Source of the DNA: an uncultured Bacilli bacterium
Lineage (GTDB): Bacteria; Bacillota_I; Bacilli_A; RF39; UBA660
Assembly: GCA_934098745.1 (NCBI GenBank)
Contig: CAKOPG010000015.1
Span: 1 to 36,955, forward strand
Reading direction: 5' to 3'
Length of the DNA: 36,955 nt
A model generated the notes under the pieces. That model worked only from the letters and a program-made list of their open reading frames with translations. It was not told the DNA's origin and did no database searches. Positions 17,603-25,687 of this stretch are shown piece by piece; the first letter of the stretch is position 1; the number at the start of each line of letters is the position of its first letter. The position numbers and the translations under genes were made by a program.

Positions 17603-18202
17603 ATGGAATTATTATTTGCAACTAGTAATCCTAGTAAAGTAGAAAGATTTAAAAAACAATTATTAAAACATAATATAACTATTAAGTCCTTAAAAGATAT
17701 AAATACTGTATTAGATGTTGAAGAAACTGGTAAAGATGGTATTGAAAATGCCTTGATTAAAGCTAGAGCTTATTATCAAGAATTAAATATTCCTATAATG
17801 GCTATGGATGATAATCTTTATCTAGATAATGTCCCTGAAAATAAACAACCGGGAGTATTTGTAAGAAGAATTAATGGTCAAAGATTAACGGATGAAGAGT
17901 TACTATCTTATTATATTGATTTAGTTAAAGCGTATGGTATTAATAATCGTATAAATGCTTCTTGGTCATATGGTCTAGCGATAATTAAAGATGATAAAGA
18001 ATATACCTATAGTTTTAAAAAAGATAGCTTCTATTTAATAGATAAACCAACTAATAAAAGACATCCTGGTTATCCCTTAGATAGTATCTCTATAAATAAA
18101 GAAACCGGTAAATATTTTACTGATTTAACTCCTGAAGATAAAAAAGATTTATATAATGATGAAGCCGATGTTATTTCCTTCATAGTTAAAAGTATTACTT
18201 AA
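17603..18202 (+). CDS. Ham1/RdgB-like non-canonical purine NTP pyrophosphatase, divergent
   Basis: A 199-aa protein with the family's length and landmarks: FATSNPSKVERFKKQL at the N-terminus (family SNxxK), EETGKDGIENALIKARAYY (family ETGxTFxENAxxKA), and MAMDDNLYLDNVPENKQPGVF where the family has ADDSGL...PGV. The usual SARYAG is replaced by VRRING. The family hydrolyses dITP, XTP and related nucleotides to monophosphates, keeping them out of DNA. The catalytic-site changes leave activity uncertain. AGAGGTG precedes the ATG, 18 nt after the DUF4097 gene. B. subtilis also has its family member near gerM, so this may be residual gene order. Confidence 0.7.
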   Translation: MELLFATSNPSKVERFKKQLLKHNITIKSLKDINTVLDVEETGKDGIENALIKARAYYQELNIPIMAMDDNLYLDNVPENKQPGVFVRRINGQRLTDEELLSYYIDLVKAYGINNRINASWSYGLAIIKDDKEYTYSFKKDSFYLIDKPTNKRHPGYPLDSISINKETGKYFTDLTPEDKKDLYNDEADVISFIVKSIT

Positions 18203-18225
18203 TTATTAAGAAAGTAGGTGTAATA

Positions 18226-18621
18226 ATGGATATATTATTCTATATTGTCCCAGTATTTATTGCTCTAGTATTTATCTTTATTATTGCTATGATTTTTAGT
18301 CCTAAACTAAGAGGTAAAATGATGAGCCAGGAAATCAAAGCTACTAAACATATGTTAGATTATAGTAAAGCTGATTTAAAAGATATTATTAAAACTTCTG
18401 CTGATACTAAAATAACTTCTCAAAAAGAAGTTCTTGATAACTATGAAGATATTATTAAAGAAAATACTATAAGAGAAGCTAATATTAATGCTGATAAAAT
18501 AGAAATATTATCTAAAGCTTTAAAAGATGGTTTAACTAAAGAAAAGAAATATTGCCAAGAATGTGGTCATACTATTGATATTGATGCTAAATACTGTAGT
18601 AATTGTGGCCACAAACAATAG
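18226..18621 (+). CDS. Membrane-anchored zinc-ribbon protein, unknown function
   Basis: A 131-aa protein with one N-terminal membrane helix (about residues 3-25), a helical middle section rich in Lys and Asp, and a C-terminal zinc ribbon CQECG-H...YCSNCGHKQ (two CxxC pairs). This layout is common in small Firmicutes proteins of unknown role. The ribbon probably faces the cytoplasm. AGTAGGTG precedes the ATG; the gene follows the Ham1-like gene closely and ends at a terminator, so it is probably the last gene of that transcript. Confidence 0.7.
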   Translation: MDILFYIVPVFIALVFIFIIAMIFSPKLRGKMMSQEIKATKHMLDYSKADLKDIIKTSADTKITSQKEVLDNYEDIIKENTIREANINADKIEILSKALKDGLTKEKKYCQECGHTIDIDAKYCSNCGHKQ

Positions 18622-18641
18622 ATAGTTAAACTATCTTTTTC
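18620..18641 (+). terminator. Terminator after zinc-ribbon gene
   Basis: AGATAG-TTAAA-CTATCT is followed by a T run, directly after the stop codon. Confidence 0.7.
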
Positions 18642-18676
18642 TTAATATAAAGTGGCAAACAAATGTATCTATTTTC

Positions 18677-18705
18677 TTGACTATTCCCTAAATTTATGAT
18701 ATGCT
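18677..18705 (+). promoter_or_regulatory. Promoter of the mutL-miaA operon
   Basis: TTGACT (18677-18682), a 17-bp spacer and TATGCT (18700-18705). It places the transcript start downstream of 18696, excluding that upstream ATG as the mutL start. Confidence 0.65.
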
Positions 18706-18743
18706 TTAAATATAAGAAAAAAGTTATTATTGGAGGTAATATA

Positions 18744-20555
18744 ATGGCAAATATTAAAGTAATGAATGAAAATCTAGCTAATAAAATAGCTGCCGGAGAA
18801 GTCGTTGAAAGAGTAGTTTCCGTCGTCAAAGAATTAACCGAAAATGCTATCGATGCCGGCGCTTCGGAAATTATTATTGAACTAAGAGAATCTGGACTTC
18901 GTGAAATAAGCGTTATCGATAATGGTAAAGGAATGGATGCCACTGATGCTGAGTTAGCCTTTTTAAGACATGCTACTAGTAAAATATATGATGATGATGA
19001 TCTATTCAACATTTCTTCCCTAGGATTTCGAGGTGAAGCCCTACCATCTATTGCTGCTGTCTCTGAAGTAGAACTTATTACCAGTCAAAGTGATGAAACA
19101 CCGGGAACTCATCTTATTATCAAAGGTGGAAAAACTATTTTAAAAGAAGATACTCCCGCTAGAAAGGGAACAAGTTTTAAAGTAACTAATTTATTTTATA
19201 ACACTCCCGCCAGATTAAAACATCTATCGAGTAGTTATGCTGAATTGGCTGGGGTAGTAGATTACGTTAATAAAATAGCCTTATCATATCCCTTTATTCG
19301 CTTTAAATTGACTAACGATTTAAAAGATTTACTTATTACTAATGGTTCTGGTAATTTACTCAAAGTAATTAATAGTATTTATGGCCTTGATATTACCAAA
19401 AAAATGATTCCTATTACTGGTGAAAATGAAGACTATAAAGTAACTGGCTATATCTCATTACCTGAAGTAACCAGAGCTAGTAAAAATTATATGACTACTT
19501 TAGTAAATGGTCGAGTAGTTAAAAATAGTGCTTTATATAGAACGATAAATGAGTCTTATTCTAATTATAAAGAAGATAGTAGATACCCTATATGTGTTTT
19601 AGTTATTGAAACAGATCCTAGCTTACTAGATGTCAATATTCATCCATCAAAACTAGATATTAGATTTAGTAATTTTGATAACTTGACTAAATTGATTAAA
19701 GAAACTATTGATGCTTCTTTGAAAGATAAATTATTAATTCCCAGTATCAGTGTCAAAAAAGAAGAACCCGTGCCTACTTATGAAAATATTTCCCTAAATA
19801 TTGAAAGAGAAAATAATGATTATCAAATAAAAGAAAGTAATGCTGAATATAAAAGTAAACTAGAGAAATTAGTTAATTTTAACAATCAAGATAATTTAAA
19901 TCTAGAACTAGGTGAAGAACTTGATACCCTAGATAATTCTACATCCGTTGTTACCCAAGAAAATGGGGAAAAACTACCTGAATTATATCCTGTGGGTCTA
20001 CTTTTAGGTACATATATTGTCTGTGAAAATGAAAAAGGCATCTATTTGATAGATCAACACGCTGCCAAAGAAAGAGTTAATTATGAAAAGATGAGCTATA
20101 TTCTTAGCCATCCCAATAATAATACCATTAGTCCTATTGTCCCAATAGTAATAGAACTTCCTAAAAATGATTACTTAACTATTAAAGATAATATGGATAT
20201 TTTAAATAATTTAAATATTGTTCTAGAAGAGTTTGGCGTATCATCATTTAGAGTTTTAAGCCATCCAACATGGTTTACAAATGGTTATGAAGAAGAAACC
20301 ATGCGAAGAATTATTGACCTAATCTTAAATAAAGGTTCATCTTTTACACTAGCAAAATTTAATGATGATCTCGCTAAAATGGTTAGTTGTAAAATGAGTA
20401 TTAAAGCTAATACCTATATTGATAAACCATCTATGGAATCTCTTATAAATGATTTAAGAAAATGCCAAAATCCATATAATTGCCCCCATGGACGTCCGGC
20501 TATTATTCACTTCTCGATATATGAAATTGAAAAAATGTTTAAAAGGAGTATGTAA
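18744..20555 (+). CDS. mutL: DNA mismatch repair protein MutL
   Basis: A 603-aa protein. The N-terminal GHKL ATPase is clear: NKIAAGEVVERVVSVVKELTENAIDAGA, then DNGKGM, then SLGFRGEALPSIAAV. The C-terminal domain carries DQHAAKERVNYE (about residue 437), the endonuclease motif of MutL from organisms without MutH, and a CPHGRP motif near residue 580. MutL couples mismatch recognition by MutS to strand incision; mutS is not in the window. The start at 18744 has TGGAGG 7-8 nt upstream and matches the family N-terminus (MANIKVM). It heads an operon with an unknown gene and miaA. Confidence 0.95.
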   Translation: MANIKVMNENLANKIAAGEVVERVVSVVKELTENAIDAGASEIIIELRESGLREISVIDNGKGMDATDAELAFLRHATSKIYDDDDLFNISSLGFRGEALPSIAAVSEVELITSQSDETPGTHLIIKGGKTILKEDTPARKGTSFKVTNLFYNTPARLKHLSSSYAELAGVVDYVNKIALSYPFIRFKLTNDLKDLLITNGSGNLLKVINSIYGLDITKKMIPITGENEDYKVTGYISLPEVTRASKNYMTTLVNGRVVKNSALYRTINESYSNYKEDSRYPICVLVIETDPSLLDVNIHPSKLDIRFSNFDNLTKLIKETIDASLKDKLLIPSISVKKEEPVPTYENISLNIERENNDYQIKESNAEYKSKLEKLVNFNNQDNLNLELGEELDTLDNSTSVVTQENGEKLPELYPVGLLLGTYIVCENEKGIYLIDQHAAKERVNYEKMSYILSHPNNNTISPIVPIVIELPKNDYLTIKDNMDILNNLNIVLEEFGVSSFRVLSHPTWFTNGYEEETMRRIIDLILNKGSSFTLAKFNDDLAKMVSCKMSIKANTYIDKPSMESLINDLRKCQNPYNCPHGRPAIIHFSIYEIEKMFKRSM

Positions 20556-21058
20556 TGGTTATTTCCTCATATAATCTTGATGAAATTATAAATAGACTCC
20601 TATATCTTTATTACTTATATGAGTTTTACGTATGGACTCATCCTGATACCAAAATAAACATCTTCACAGACAATGAAATAATAAGTCTTTCTTTATATAA
20701 TAATAGTGATATAATAGACGAAGTAATTATTAATTTTTCTCCGGAAGAAGTAAATTTAAGACATTATATATTTCTTAGTCTATTTGCTTCCATCTTAGGA
20801 AAAAGAGAGATTAAAGAAGATGGTAACACTTTCTTTAATAAAGCCCATTTAAGTTACTTAGACATGATAGTAATAGATGAAGACTTATTGCAAATAATTA
20901 AAAATCTAGTTAGCAATCAATATAATGAAATAATTGATATAAACAAAGAAGAACTTAGGAGCATTAATAAATCCCTATATCGGGGAGATATTAAAAAATT
21001 ATTAAAAAAAATAGATAGAAGAATTGACTTATCTAAAAAAATACTAGGAGTTGATTAG
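20555..21058 (+). CDS. Unknown protein between mutL and miaA
   Basis: A 167-aa protein I do not recognise. It is acidic in the middle and basic at the C-terminus (DIKKLLKKIDRRIDLSKK), with an aromatic N-terminal helix (LLYLYYLYEFYVW), no signal peptide and no clear membrane segment. The start overlaps the mutL stop by one base (TAATG) and has AAAAGGAG 6 nt upstream; its stop touches the miaA start. The tight packing says it is a real, co-translated gene, probably cytoplasmic, but gives no function. Confidence 0.7.
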   Translation: MVISSYNLDEIINRLLYLYYLYEFYVWTHPDTKINIFTDNEIISLSLYNNSDIIDEVIINFSPEEVNLRHYIFLSLFASILGKREIKEDGNTFFNKAHLSYLDMIVIDEDLLQIIKNLVSNQYNEIIDINKEELRSINKSLYRGDIKKLLKKIDRRIDLSKKILGVD

Positions 21059-21949
21059 ATGGTTATCGTAATAACAGGCCCTACCGGTGTAGGGAAGACT
21101 AAATTATCCGTAGAACTAGCTAAAAGAATTAATGGTGAAATAATTAATGGTGATTCCATTCAAATATATAAAGGATTAAATATTGGGTCAGCTAAAGTTA
21201 CTAAAGAAGAAATGGCTGGCATCCCTCATCATCTATTTGATATAAAAGAGCCGGATGAAGAATATTCCATCTATGATTATCAAAAAGATTGCCGAAAAGT
21301 CATTGCTGATATTATCTCAAGAGGGAAAGTCCCCATTATTGTCGGTGGTACTGGATTATACATCAAAAGTGCCTTGTATGATTATACTATTGAAGAAGAG
21401 GCAAAAGTAACTTCCCAGTATGATGGTATTCCTACATCTATCTTATATCAAAAATTATTAGCACTAGATAAAGATATAAAAATAGATGAATTTAATCGAA
21501 GAAGAGTAGTTAGAGCCTTAAACTATTATCTAGCTAACAACAAGTCTATTAAAAGTAATAATAAAGGTAATACTCTTTTATATGACAGTATATTTATCGG
21601 TCTTACTACCGATAGATTAGAATTATATGAAAGAATCAATAAAAGAGTAGATACAATGCTTTTAGCAGGCTTACTTGAAGAAGTAAAAACCTTTCATGAT
21701 AAAAATATAAGAACTAAACCGCTTTTAAATGGCATTGGTTATAAAGAATTGTATCGTTATCTAGATCAAGAAATTACCCTAGAAGAAGCCTTTGATCTAA
21801 TTAAAAGAAATTCTAGAAGATATGCCAAAAGACAATATACTTTCTTTAATCATCAATTTGCCATGAAATGGTTTAAAACAAATTATGATGATTTTTCTAA
21901 AACTATTGAAGAAGTAACTAATTACATAACAAATAAAGAAGATTCCTAG
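21059..21949 (+). CDS. miaA: tRNA dimethylallyltransferase MiaA
   Basis: A 296-aa protein with the P-loop GPTGVGKTKLS at residues 6-16, NGDSIQIYKGLNIGSAK (family DSxQxYxxxxIGTAK), the GIPHHLFD motif and IIVGGTGLYIKS. The C-terminal part has RRVVRALNYY, GIGYKELYRYL and RRYAKRQYTFF. It transfers a dimethylallyl group to N6 of A37 in tRNAs reading U-starting codons. The ATG follows the preceding stop directly, with GGAG about 8 nt upstream. mutL-miaA linkage is conserved in many Bacillota. Confidence 0.95.
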   Translation: MVIVITGPTGVGKTKLSVELAKRINGEIINGDSIQIYKGLNIGSAKVTKEEMAGIPHHLFDIKEPDEEYSIYDYQKDCRKVIADIISRGKVPIIVGGTGLYIKSALYDYTIEEEAKVTSQYDGIPTSILYQKLLALDKDIKIDEFNRRRVVRALNYYLANNKSIKSNNKGNTLLYDSIFIGLTTDRLELYERINKRVDTMLLAGLLEEVKTFHDKNIRTKPLLNGIGYKELYRYLDQEITLEEAFDLIKRNSRRYAKRQYTFFNHQFAMKWFKTNYDDFSKTIEEVTNYITNKEDS

Positions 21950-21965
21950 ATTGAATCTTCTTTTA
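21935..21965. terminator. Bidirectional terminator between miaA and NlpC/P60 gene
   Basis: An 11-bp stem (AAAGAAGATTC / GAATCTTCTTT) with a 7-nt loop that spans the miaA stop codon. Confidence 0.75.
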
Positions 21966-21967
21966 TC

Positions 21968-22984
21968 TTAATAAATAACTCTTCTATAAACTCTATAACC
22001 TTCAAACATTGCTGATATTGTAATTCCTGTTTGAGCCGTTCCAGCATGTATCATTAAACCATCGCCAATATATATTCCTGTATGTCCACCACCATTTTCA
22101 TAATAATAGACTACAAGATCTCCCGGCAATAATTCTGCCTCTGATACCGGAATACCAACATACCCTTGACTAGTAGCTACCCTAGGTAACGTATAACCAA
22201 AGTTTGCATATACACTTAAAGTAAACCCTGAACAATCTGTTCCATTAGTTAAAGATGTCCCTCCATAAACATAAGGATTACCGACAAAGTTCTTTGCAAA
22301 ATTGACAATATCATATCTTAAAGTTTCTTTTTCCGAAGCCGTTAAACTAAGATTTTTTTGATTATTCGCCTCTATATTATAACTAACATAATAATTATAA
22401 ACAGGACGTGGCTTTTCCTTAATCTCAATAACAGTAGTTTCATAACTCTTGTTGCCTCCTCCATCAACAGCTATAATAGTTACTTCCTTACTACCGCTTA
22501 CAGTAGAATCAATATCTTGCTCTATTGATAACTTACAACCAGATAAATCATAACATGTTGCAATATCATAAGCACTTATTTCCTGATTATATTCAAAAGA
22601 ATTATTCTCATTAATTTGAATAATTGGTTTAGTCGTATCGACAACCTTTATACTTGCTTTCGTATTAGCAAGCTTACTATATTTATAATTCGTATCATTA
22701 TACACTAAATAATATGAGAAATTTCCAATCATTGTCGTATGACCTTCATTATCAACCTTAGCATTTGTCTCGATCTGCAAATTACTAAAATTATTAATAA
22801 TTCCCATATAATTAGTAATATCTTCAGGTAATTTATCACCAAGTTCTATTGTTATACTTTCTAATAAAGTATAAATATTTCCTTCATAATAGGAACCCAT
22901 AGTAAAGGTTAAACCAAATACTAAGGATGTCAGAATACCACATATTCCAACGATTTTTTTAATTAAACACCGTTCATTTTTCAT
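21968..22984 (-). CDS. Secreted NlpC/P60 peptidoglycan hydrolase with Ig-like domains
   Basis: A 338-aa protein starting MKNERCLIKK, with a signal/anchor helix at about residues 9-27, an Ig-like region around NTKASIKVVDTTKPIIQ (bacterial Ig/HYR-like) and a C-terminal NlpC/P60 domain. The catalytic Cys is in GTDCSGFT, the His in GGGHTGIYIGDG and the third polar residue in MIHAG. Such enzymes cut D-Glu-diaminopimelate links in cell-wall peptides. A GTG at 23053 would lengthen the frame but lies upstream of the predicted promoter; I chose ATG 22984. It may act in wall turnover or, given its neighbours, in spore morphogenesis; the latter is only a suggestion. Confidence 0.8.
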   Translation of the reverse strand: MKNERCLIKKIVGICGILTSLVFGLTFTMGSYYEGNIYTLLESITIELGDKLPEDITNYMGIINNFSNLQIETNAKVDNEGHTTMIGNFSYYLVYNDTNYKYSKLANTKASIKVVDTTKPIIQINENNSFEYNQEISAYDIATCYDLSGCKLSIEQDIDSTVSGSKEVTIIAVDGGGNKSYETTVIEIKEKPRPVYNYYVSYNIEANNQKNLSLTASEKETLRYDIVNFAKNFVGNPYVYGGTSLTNGTDCSGFTLSVYANFGYTLPRVATSQGYVGIPVSEAELLPGDLVVYYYENGGGHTGIYIGDGLMIHAGTAQTGITISAMFEGYRVYRRVIY

Positions 22985-23000
22985 AAGCATCATCTTTTCC

Positions 23001-23029
23001 ATCTTAACACTAAATATATTTAAAGTCAA
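23001..23029 (-). promoter_or_regulatory. Promoter of NlpC/P60 gene
   Basis: On the minus strand, TTGACT (23024-23029), a 17-bp spacer and TAAGAT (23001-23006). Confidence 0.65.
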
Positions 23030-23116
23030 ACTTTTTTTACATTCACTTGACACTTCCTAAAATTCAGTAATTAAAACATAATGATAATTAACTATTACTA
23101 TTATGAAGTAAAACAG

Positions 23117-23144
23117 TAATATTTATGCATTTTTTCCATATTTT
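23117..23144 (+). promoter_or_regulatory. Possible sigma-E-type promoter of spoVID-ysxE
   Basis: TAATATT (23117-23123), 13 bp, CATATTTT (23137-23144), a sigma-E-like arrangement; B. subtilis spoVID is sigma-E-dependent. Confidence 0.4.
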
Positions 23145-23173
23145 AACATATTATCTATTGAAAGGATGATTAT

Positions 23174-23917
23174 ATGAAAAAAATAGTACCATTTAACAAT
23201 GTTTTAACCTTTAGTACCGATGTTAGTGAAATAACTGCTATATCTTTAGAACATGATATTAAGATGCAAGATGGATTAATTAGTGGCACCTTTAGTATAA
23301 CTGGAGAATATAAAATAACAGATGGACAACTAGATAGAGAGAGTTTTGATTTTGAACTTCCTTTTGATATAGCCCTATCTGATGAATATAATAAAGATAC
23401 TCTAAAAATAGATATCGATGACTTTAGATATGAATTAATAGATCGTGATAAACTAAAAGTAAATATTGATCTATATATCGATGGTGAAATAATCGAAGTC
23501 GTAGATGATAGATGTCTTGACCAAGAAAAAGATGTTGAACCTCTAGATAATATCCAAGAAGAAGTTCCTGAAGAACCTGAAGAAGAAGTCGTGGTACCAG
23601 AAAGAATTGATTTACTAAAAGAAATGTTAGATAATGATGAGGAGAAAGAAATGAATACCGCAAATATTAATATTGAAAATAACAACGAGAATACAAACAA
23701 TAACGAAAATACAAATAATAATGATTATATAAATATCTTTAATAATACTGAAGAAGAGAAATATGTTACATACAGAGTATATAGAGTATTAGAGGGTGAT
23801 ACAATAGAAAAAATATTAGAAAAATATCAAGTAACTAAAGAAGAATTAGCTAATTATAATGATATTACTAATATAAACGTTGGTGATAAATTAATAATAC
23901 CATCTCATGATAAATAA
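23174..23917 (+). CDS. spoVID: SpoVID-like spore-coat assembly protein (SPOCS + LysM)
   Basis: A 247-aa protein. The N-terminal beta-rich region (residues 1-115; SISLEH, GTFSITGEYKI) fits the SPOCS/SpoVID N-terminal domain. An acidic section then a low-complexity Asn-rich linker (NNNENTNNNENTNNN) lead to a C-terminal LysM domain: YRVLEGDTIEKILEKYQVTKEELANYN and VGDKLIIPS. SpoVID directs encasement of the forespore by coat proteins; LysM is thought to contact the spore surface. It is much shorter than B. subtilis SpoVID (575 aa), mainly in the linker. The next gene is ysxE-like, as in B. subtilis, which strengthens the call. Confidence 0.75.
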   Translation: MKKIVPFNNVLTFSTDVSEITAISLEHDIKMQDGLISGTFSITGEYKITDGQLDRESFDFELPFDIALSDEYNKDTLKIDIDDFRYELIDRDKLKVNIDLYIDGEIIEVVDDRCLDQEKDVEPLDNIQEEVPEEPEEEVVVPERIDLLKEMLDNDEEKEMNTANINIENNNENTNNNENTNNNDYINIFNNTEEEKYVTYRVYRVLEGDTIEKILEKYQVTKEELANYNDITNINVGDKLIIPSHDK

Positions 23918-24755
23918 AATAACTATTAAAAATAGTGCTAAAATAATCGATAATAAAATGGTTATTAAAAAGAAAAAACATAATTTAGATAATACATATA
24001 ACTACTTATTATCTAGATCTTTCGATTATTTTCCCAAAGTAATTAATGAAGATAATGATAATATTTATTATGAATATATTCCTGATTTACTAGAACCTAA
24101 TGAACAAAAAATGGTTGATCTAGTTAATCTAATTAGTTTATTACATAATAAAACAACTTTCTATAAAGAAGTTGATATTGATTATTATAAATATATCTAT
24201 GAGTCTATTAACGATAAAATAGCTGATACATTAAATTATTACAATAATTTAATGGATAATATTGAATCTACTATCTATATGTCTCCCTCTAATTACTTAA
24301 TAGCTAGAAATATTACTATTATATATAATGCTCTATATTATGCTAAAGATAGTATTAGTTCTTGGTATAAAATGGTTGAAAATATTAGAAAGATGCGCGT
24401 AGTAACTATTCATAATAACCTAAAATTAGAGCATTACTTAAAAAATGATAAACCATATCTAATTAGTTGGGATGAAGCTAAACAAGATTCACCAATATAT
24501 GATTTAATATCTCTATATCAAAATAATTATCTCGATTTTGACTTTTCAGATATCTTAAAAATATATTTAAGTAAATATCCCTTATCTAAAGAAGAAATGA
24601 CTTTATTCTTAACAATAATATCTATTCCTAATAAAATAGAAAATAAAGAATCAGAGTATAGTAGGGTCCTTATTATCAGAAGAATTATCGACTATATATA
24701 TAAAAGTAGTGCCTTAGTAAAAGAATACGGTATAAAACAAGAGACAAATAAATGA
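23907..24755 (+). CDS. ysxE: YsxE/CotS-like kinase-fold spore protein
   Basis: A 282-aa protein with an aminoglycoside-phosphotransferase/CotS-like layout: an ATP-lobe-like N-terminus (KNSAKIIDNKMVIKKKK), YEYIPD hinge, VTIHNNLKLEHYL where the family has a VHGDLxxxNxL catalytic loop, and LISWDEAKQDSPIYDLISLY (DFD/DW-type metal loop then PxxDLA). The catalytic HGD is HNN here, so phosphotransfer is doubtful. It overlaps spoVID by 11 nt, the same order as B. subtilis spoVID-ysxE. YsxE is a coat-associated protein; position and fold support the name, direct identity is modest. Confidence 0.7.
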   Translation: MINKITIKNSAKIIDNKMVIKKKKHNLDNTYNYLLSRSFDYFPKVINEDNDNIYYEYIPDLLEPNEQKMVDLVNLISLLHNKTTFYKEVDIDYYKYIYESINDKIADTLNYYNNLMDNIESTIYMSPSNYLIARNITIIYNALYYAKDSISSWYKMVENIRKMRVVTIHNNLKLEHYLKNDKPYLISWDEAKQDSPIYDLISLYQNNYLDFDFSDILKIYLSKYPLSKEEMTLFLTIISIPNKIENKESEYSRVLIIRRIIDYIYKSSALVKEYGIKQETNK

Positions 24756-24917
24756 TAGAAATTCACAAAATAACACTAGAACGTTAATAAAACAAGGTAA
24801 AATCAAAGTAATAATAAATTGATAAACAATTACTACCATTAAAGCTAAACAAAGTAAAAGACAAATTAATTTAAAACCTACAAAATATCTAAAAATATTA
24901 AAAAAGTTATTTAACAT
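24714..24917 (-). CDS. Possible small membrane protein, 67 aa
   Basis: From ATG 24917 the minus strand codes a very hydrophobic protein with two probable membrane helices (about residues 14-36 and 40-62) and several Cys. The start has AGGTGA 4 nt upstream, the same ribosome-site style as the neighbouring genes at 9976 and 12795. Against it: the end overlaps ysxE antisense by 42 bp, AT-rich DNA often yields hydrophobic chance frames, and no clear promoter with leader space is seen. Confidence 0.4.
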   Translation of the reverse strand: MLNNFFNIFRYFVGFKLICLLLCLALMVVIVYQFIITLILPCFINVLVLFCEFLSFICLLFYTVFFY

Positions 24918-24961
24918 ACTATCACCTATTATAAAATATGCCAAAATATTTATCTTTGTGC

Positions 24962-24990
24962 TTGACTTTTATATAAATATATAATATAAT
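24962..24990 (+). promoter_or_regulatory. Promoter of infC-rpmI-rplT
   Basis: TTGACT (24962-24967), a 17-bp spacer and TATAAT (24985-24990). It predicts a leader of about 155 nt before infC. Confidence 0.8.
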
Positions 24991-24996
24991 CATTAA

Positions 24997-25139
24997 CGAG
25001 AAACGGAAAGTAGATGTATTTATCTCACCTGATTAGCTAACTAATAGGTAAAAAGCCAAGAGTAATTATATAAAAATTAATAATATATATTATAAATGGA
25101 TTATAGATGAATACAGGTAGTTTCTGTATTCATTTTTTT
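24997..25139 (+). promoter_or_regulatory. infC leader with attenuator (L20-leader type)
   Basis: A structured, non-coding 5' leader ends in a strong terminator: ATGAATACAG, a 7-nt loop, CTGTATTCAT, then T6 at 25134-25139, directly before the infC ribosome site. In Bacillus the infC-rpmI-rplT leader is controlled by L20 binding, which favours termination. The position and layout fit that system, but I have not matched the L20-binding fold itself. No T-box signature was seen. Confidence 0.6.
25107..25139 (+). terminator. Attenuator hairpin before infC
   Basis: A 10-bp perfect stem plus T run. The run ends just before the GGAGGTG (25140-25146) of infC, so transcription read-through is needed for expression. 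Confidence 0.8.
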
Positions 25140-25152
25140 GGAGGTGTTTTTT

Positions 25153-25674
25153 ATAACAAAGGAAAGGGAAAACCCAATTAATGAACAAATTAGGGCTAAG
25201 GAAATGATGGTTATTGGACCAAATGGAGAACAATTAGGAATTAAATCTAAACAAGATGCACTAACATTAGCTAGATATGCTGGTTTTGATTTAGTCTTAA
25301 TGAGTGAAAATGCTACCCCTGCGGTATGTAAAATTATGGATTATAACCGATTCAAATATGAAAAAAAGAAAAAAGCTAAAGATGCTATGAAAAAGCAAAG
25401 GGAAGCAATTGTTGATATCAAAGAATATAGATTATCTATTACTATTGATATTCACGATTTTAACACCCGTGTTAAGAACGCTCGTAAAAGCTTAGAAAAA
25501 GGGGATAAAGTAAAAGCTAGCATTAAATTTAAAGGTAGACAAATATCCCATCCTGAATTAGCTAAAGATGTTCTTGATAAATTTAGTGAAGAACTTTCTG
25601 ATATTGCTTCTGTAGAAATAGTTCCTAAAATGGAAGGACGTTCTATGTGGATGCAACTAACACCTAAAAAGTAA
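25153..25674 (+). CDS. infC: Translation initiation factor IF-3, starting at AUA
   Basis: A 173-aa protein with NEQIRAKEMMVIGPNGEQLG at the N-terminus (family NEQIRAxEVRLI), VCKIMDYNRFKYEKKKK linking the two domains, and the C-terminal RGRQ-like KFKGRQISHPELA and MEGRSMWMQL. IF-3 checks initiator tRNA and start codon on the 30S subunit. There is no ATG, GTG or TTG at a suitable distance: GGAGGTG (25140-25146) is followed 6 nt later by ATA at 25153. The TTG at 25138 overlaps the attenuator T run and the ribosome site. A non-standard start (AUU/AUA/AUC) is a known hallmark of infC and permits self-regulation. Confidence 0.9.
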   Translation: MTKERENPINEQIRAKEMMVIGPNGEQLGIKSKQDALTLARYAGFDLVLMSENATPAVCKIMDYNRFKYEKKKKAKDAMKKQREAIVDIKEYRLSITIDIHDFNTRVKNARKSLEKGDKVKASIKFKGRQISHPELAKDVLDKFSEELSDIASVEIVPKMEGRSMWMQLTPKK

Positions 25675-25687
25675 AAGGAGATATAGT

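Noticed and set aside
23007..23053. GTG start at 23053 for the NlpC/P60 gene
   Set aside because: It lies upstream of a well-formed promoter (23001-23029), so it would not be transcribed.
24997..25106. T-box riboswitch in the infC leader
   Set aside because: No TGGNACCGCG-type antiterminator sequence is present; position before infC fits an L20-type leader.
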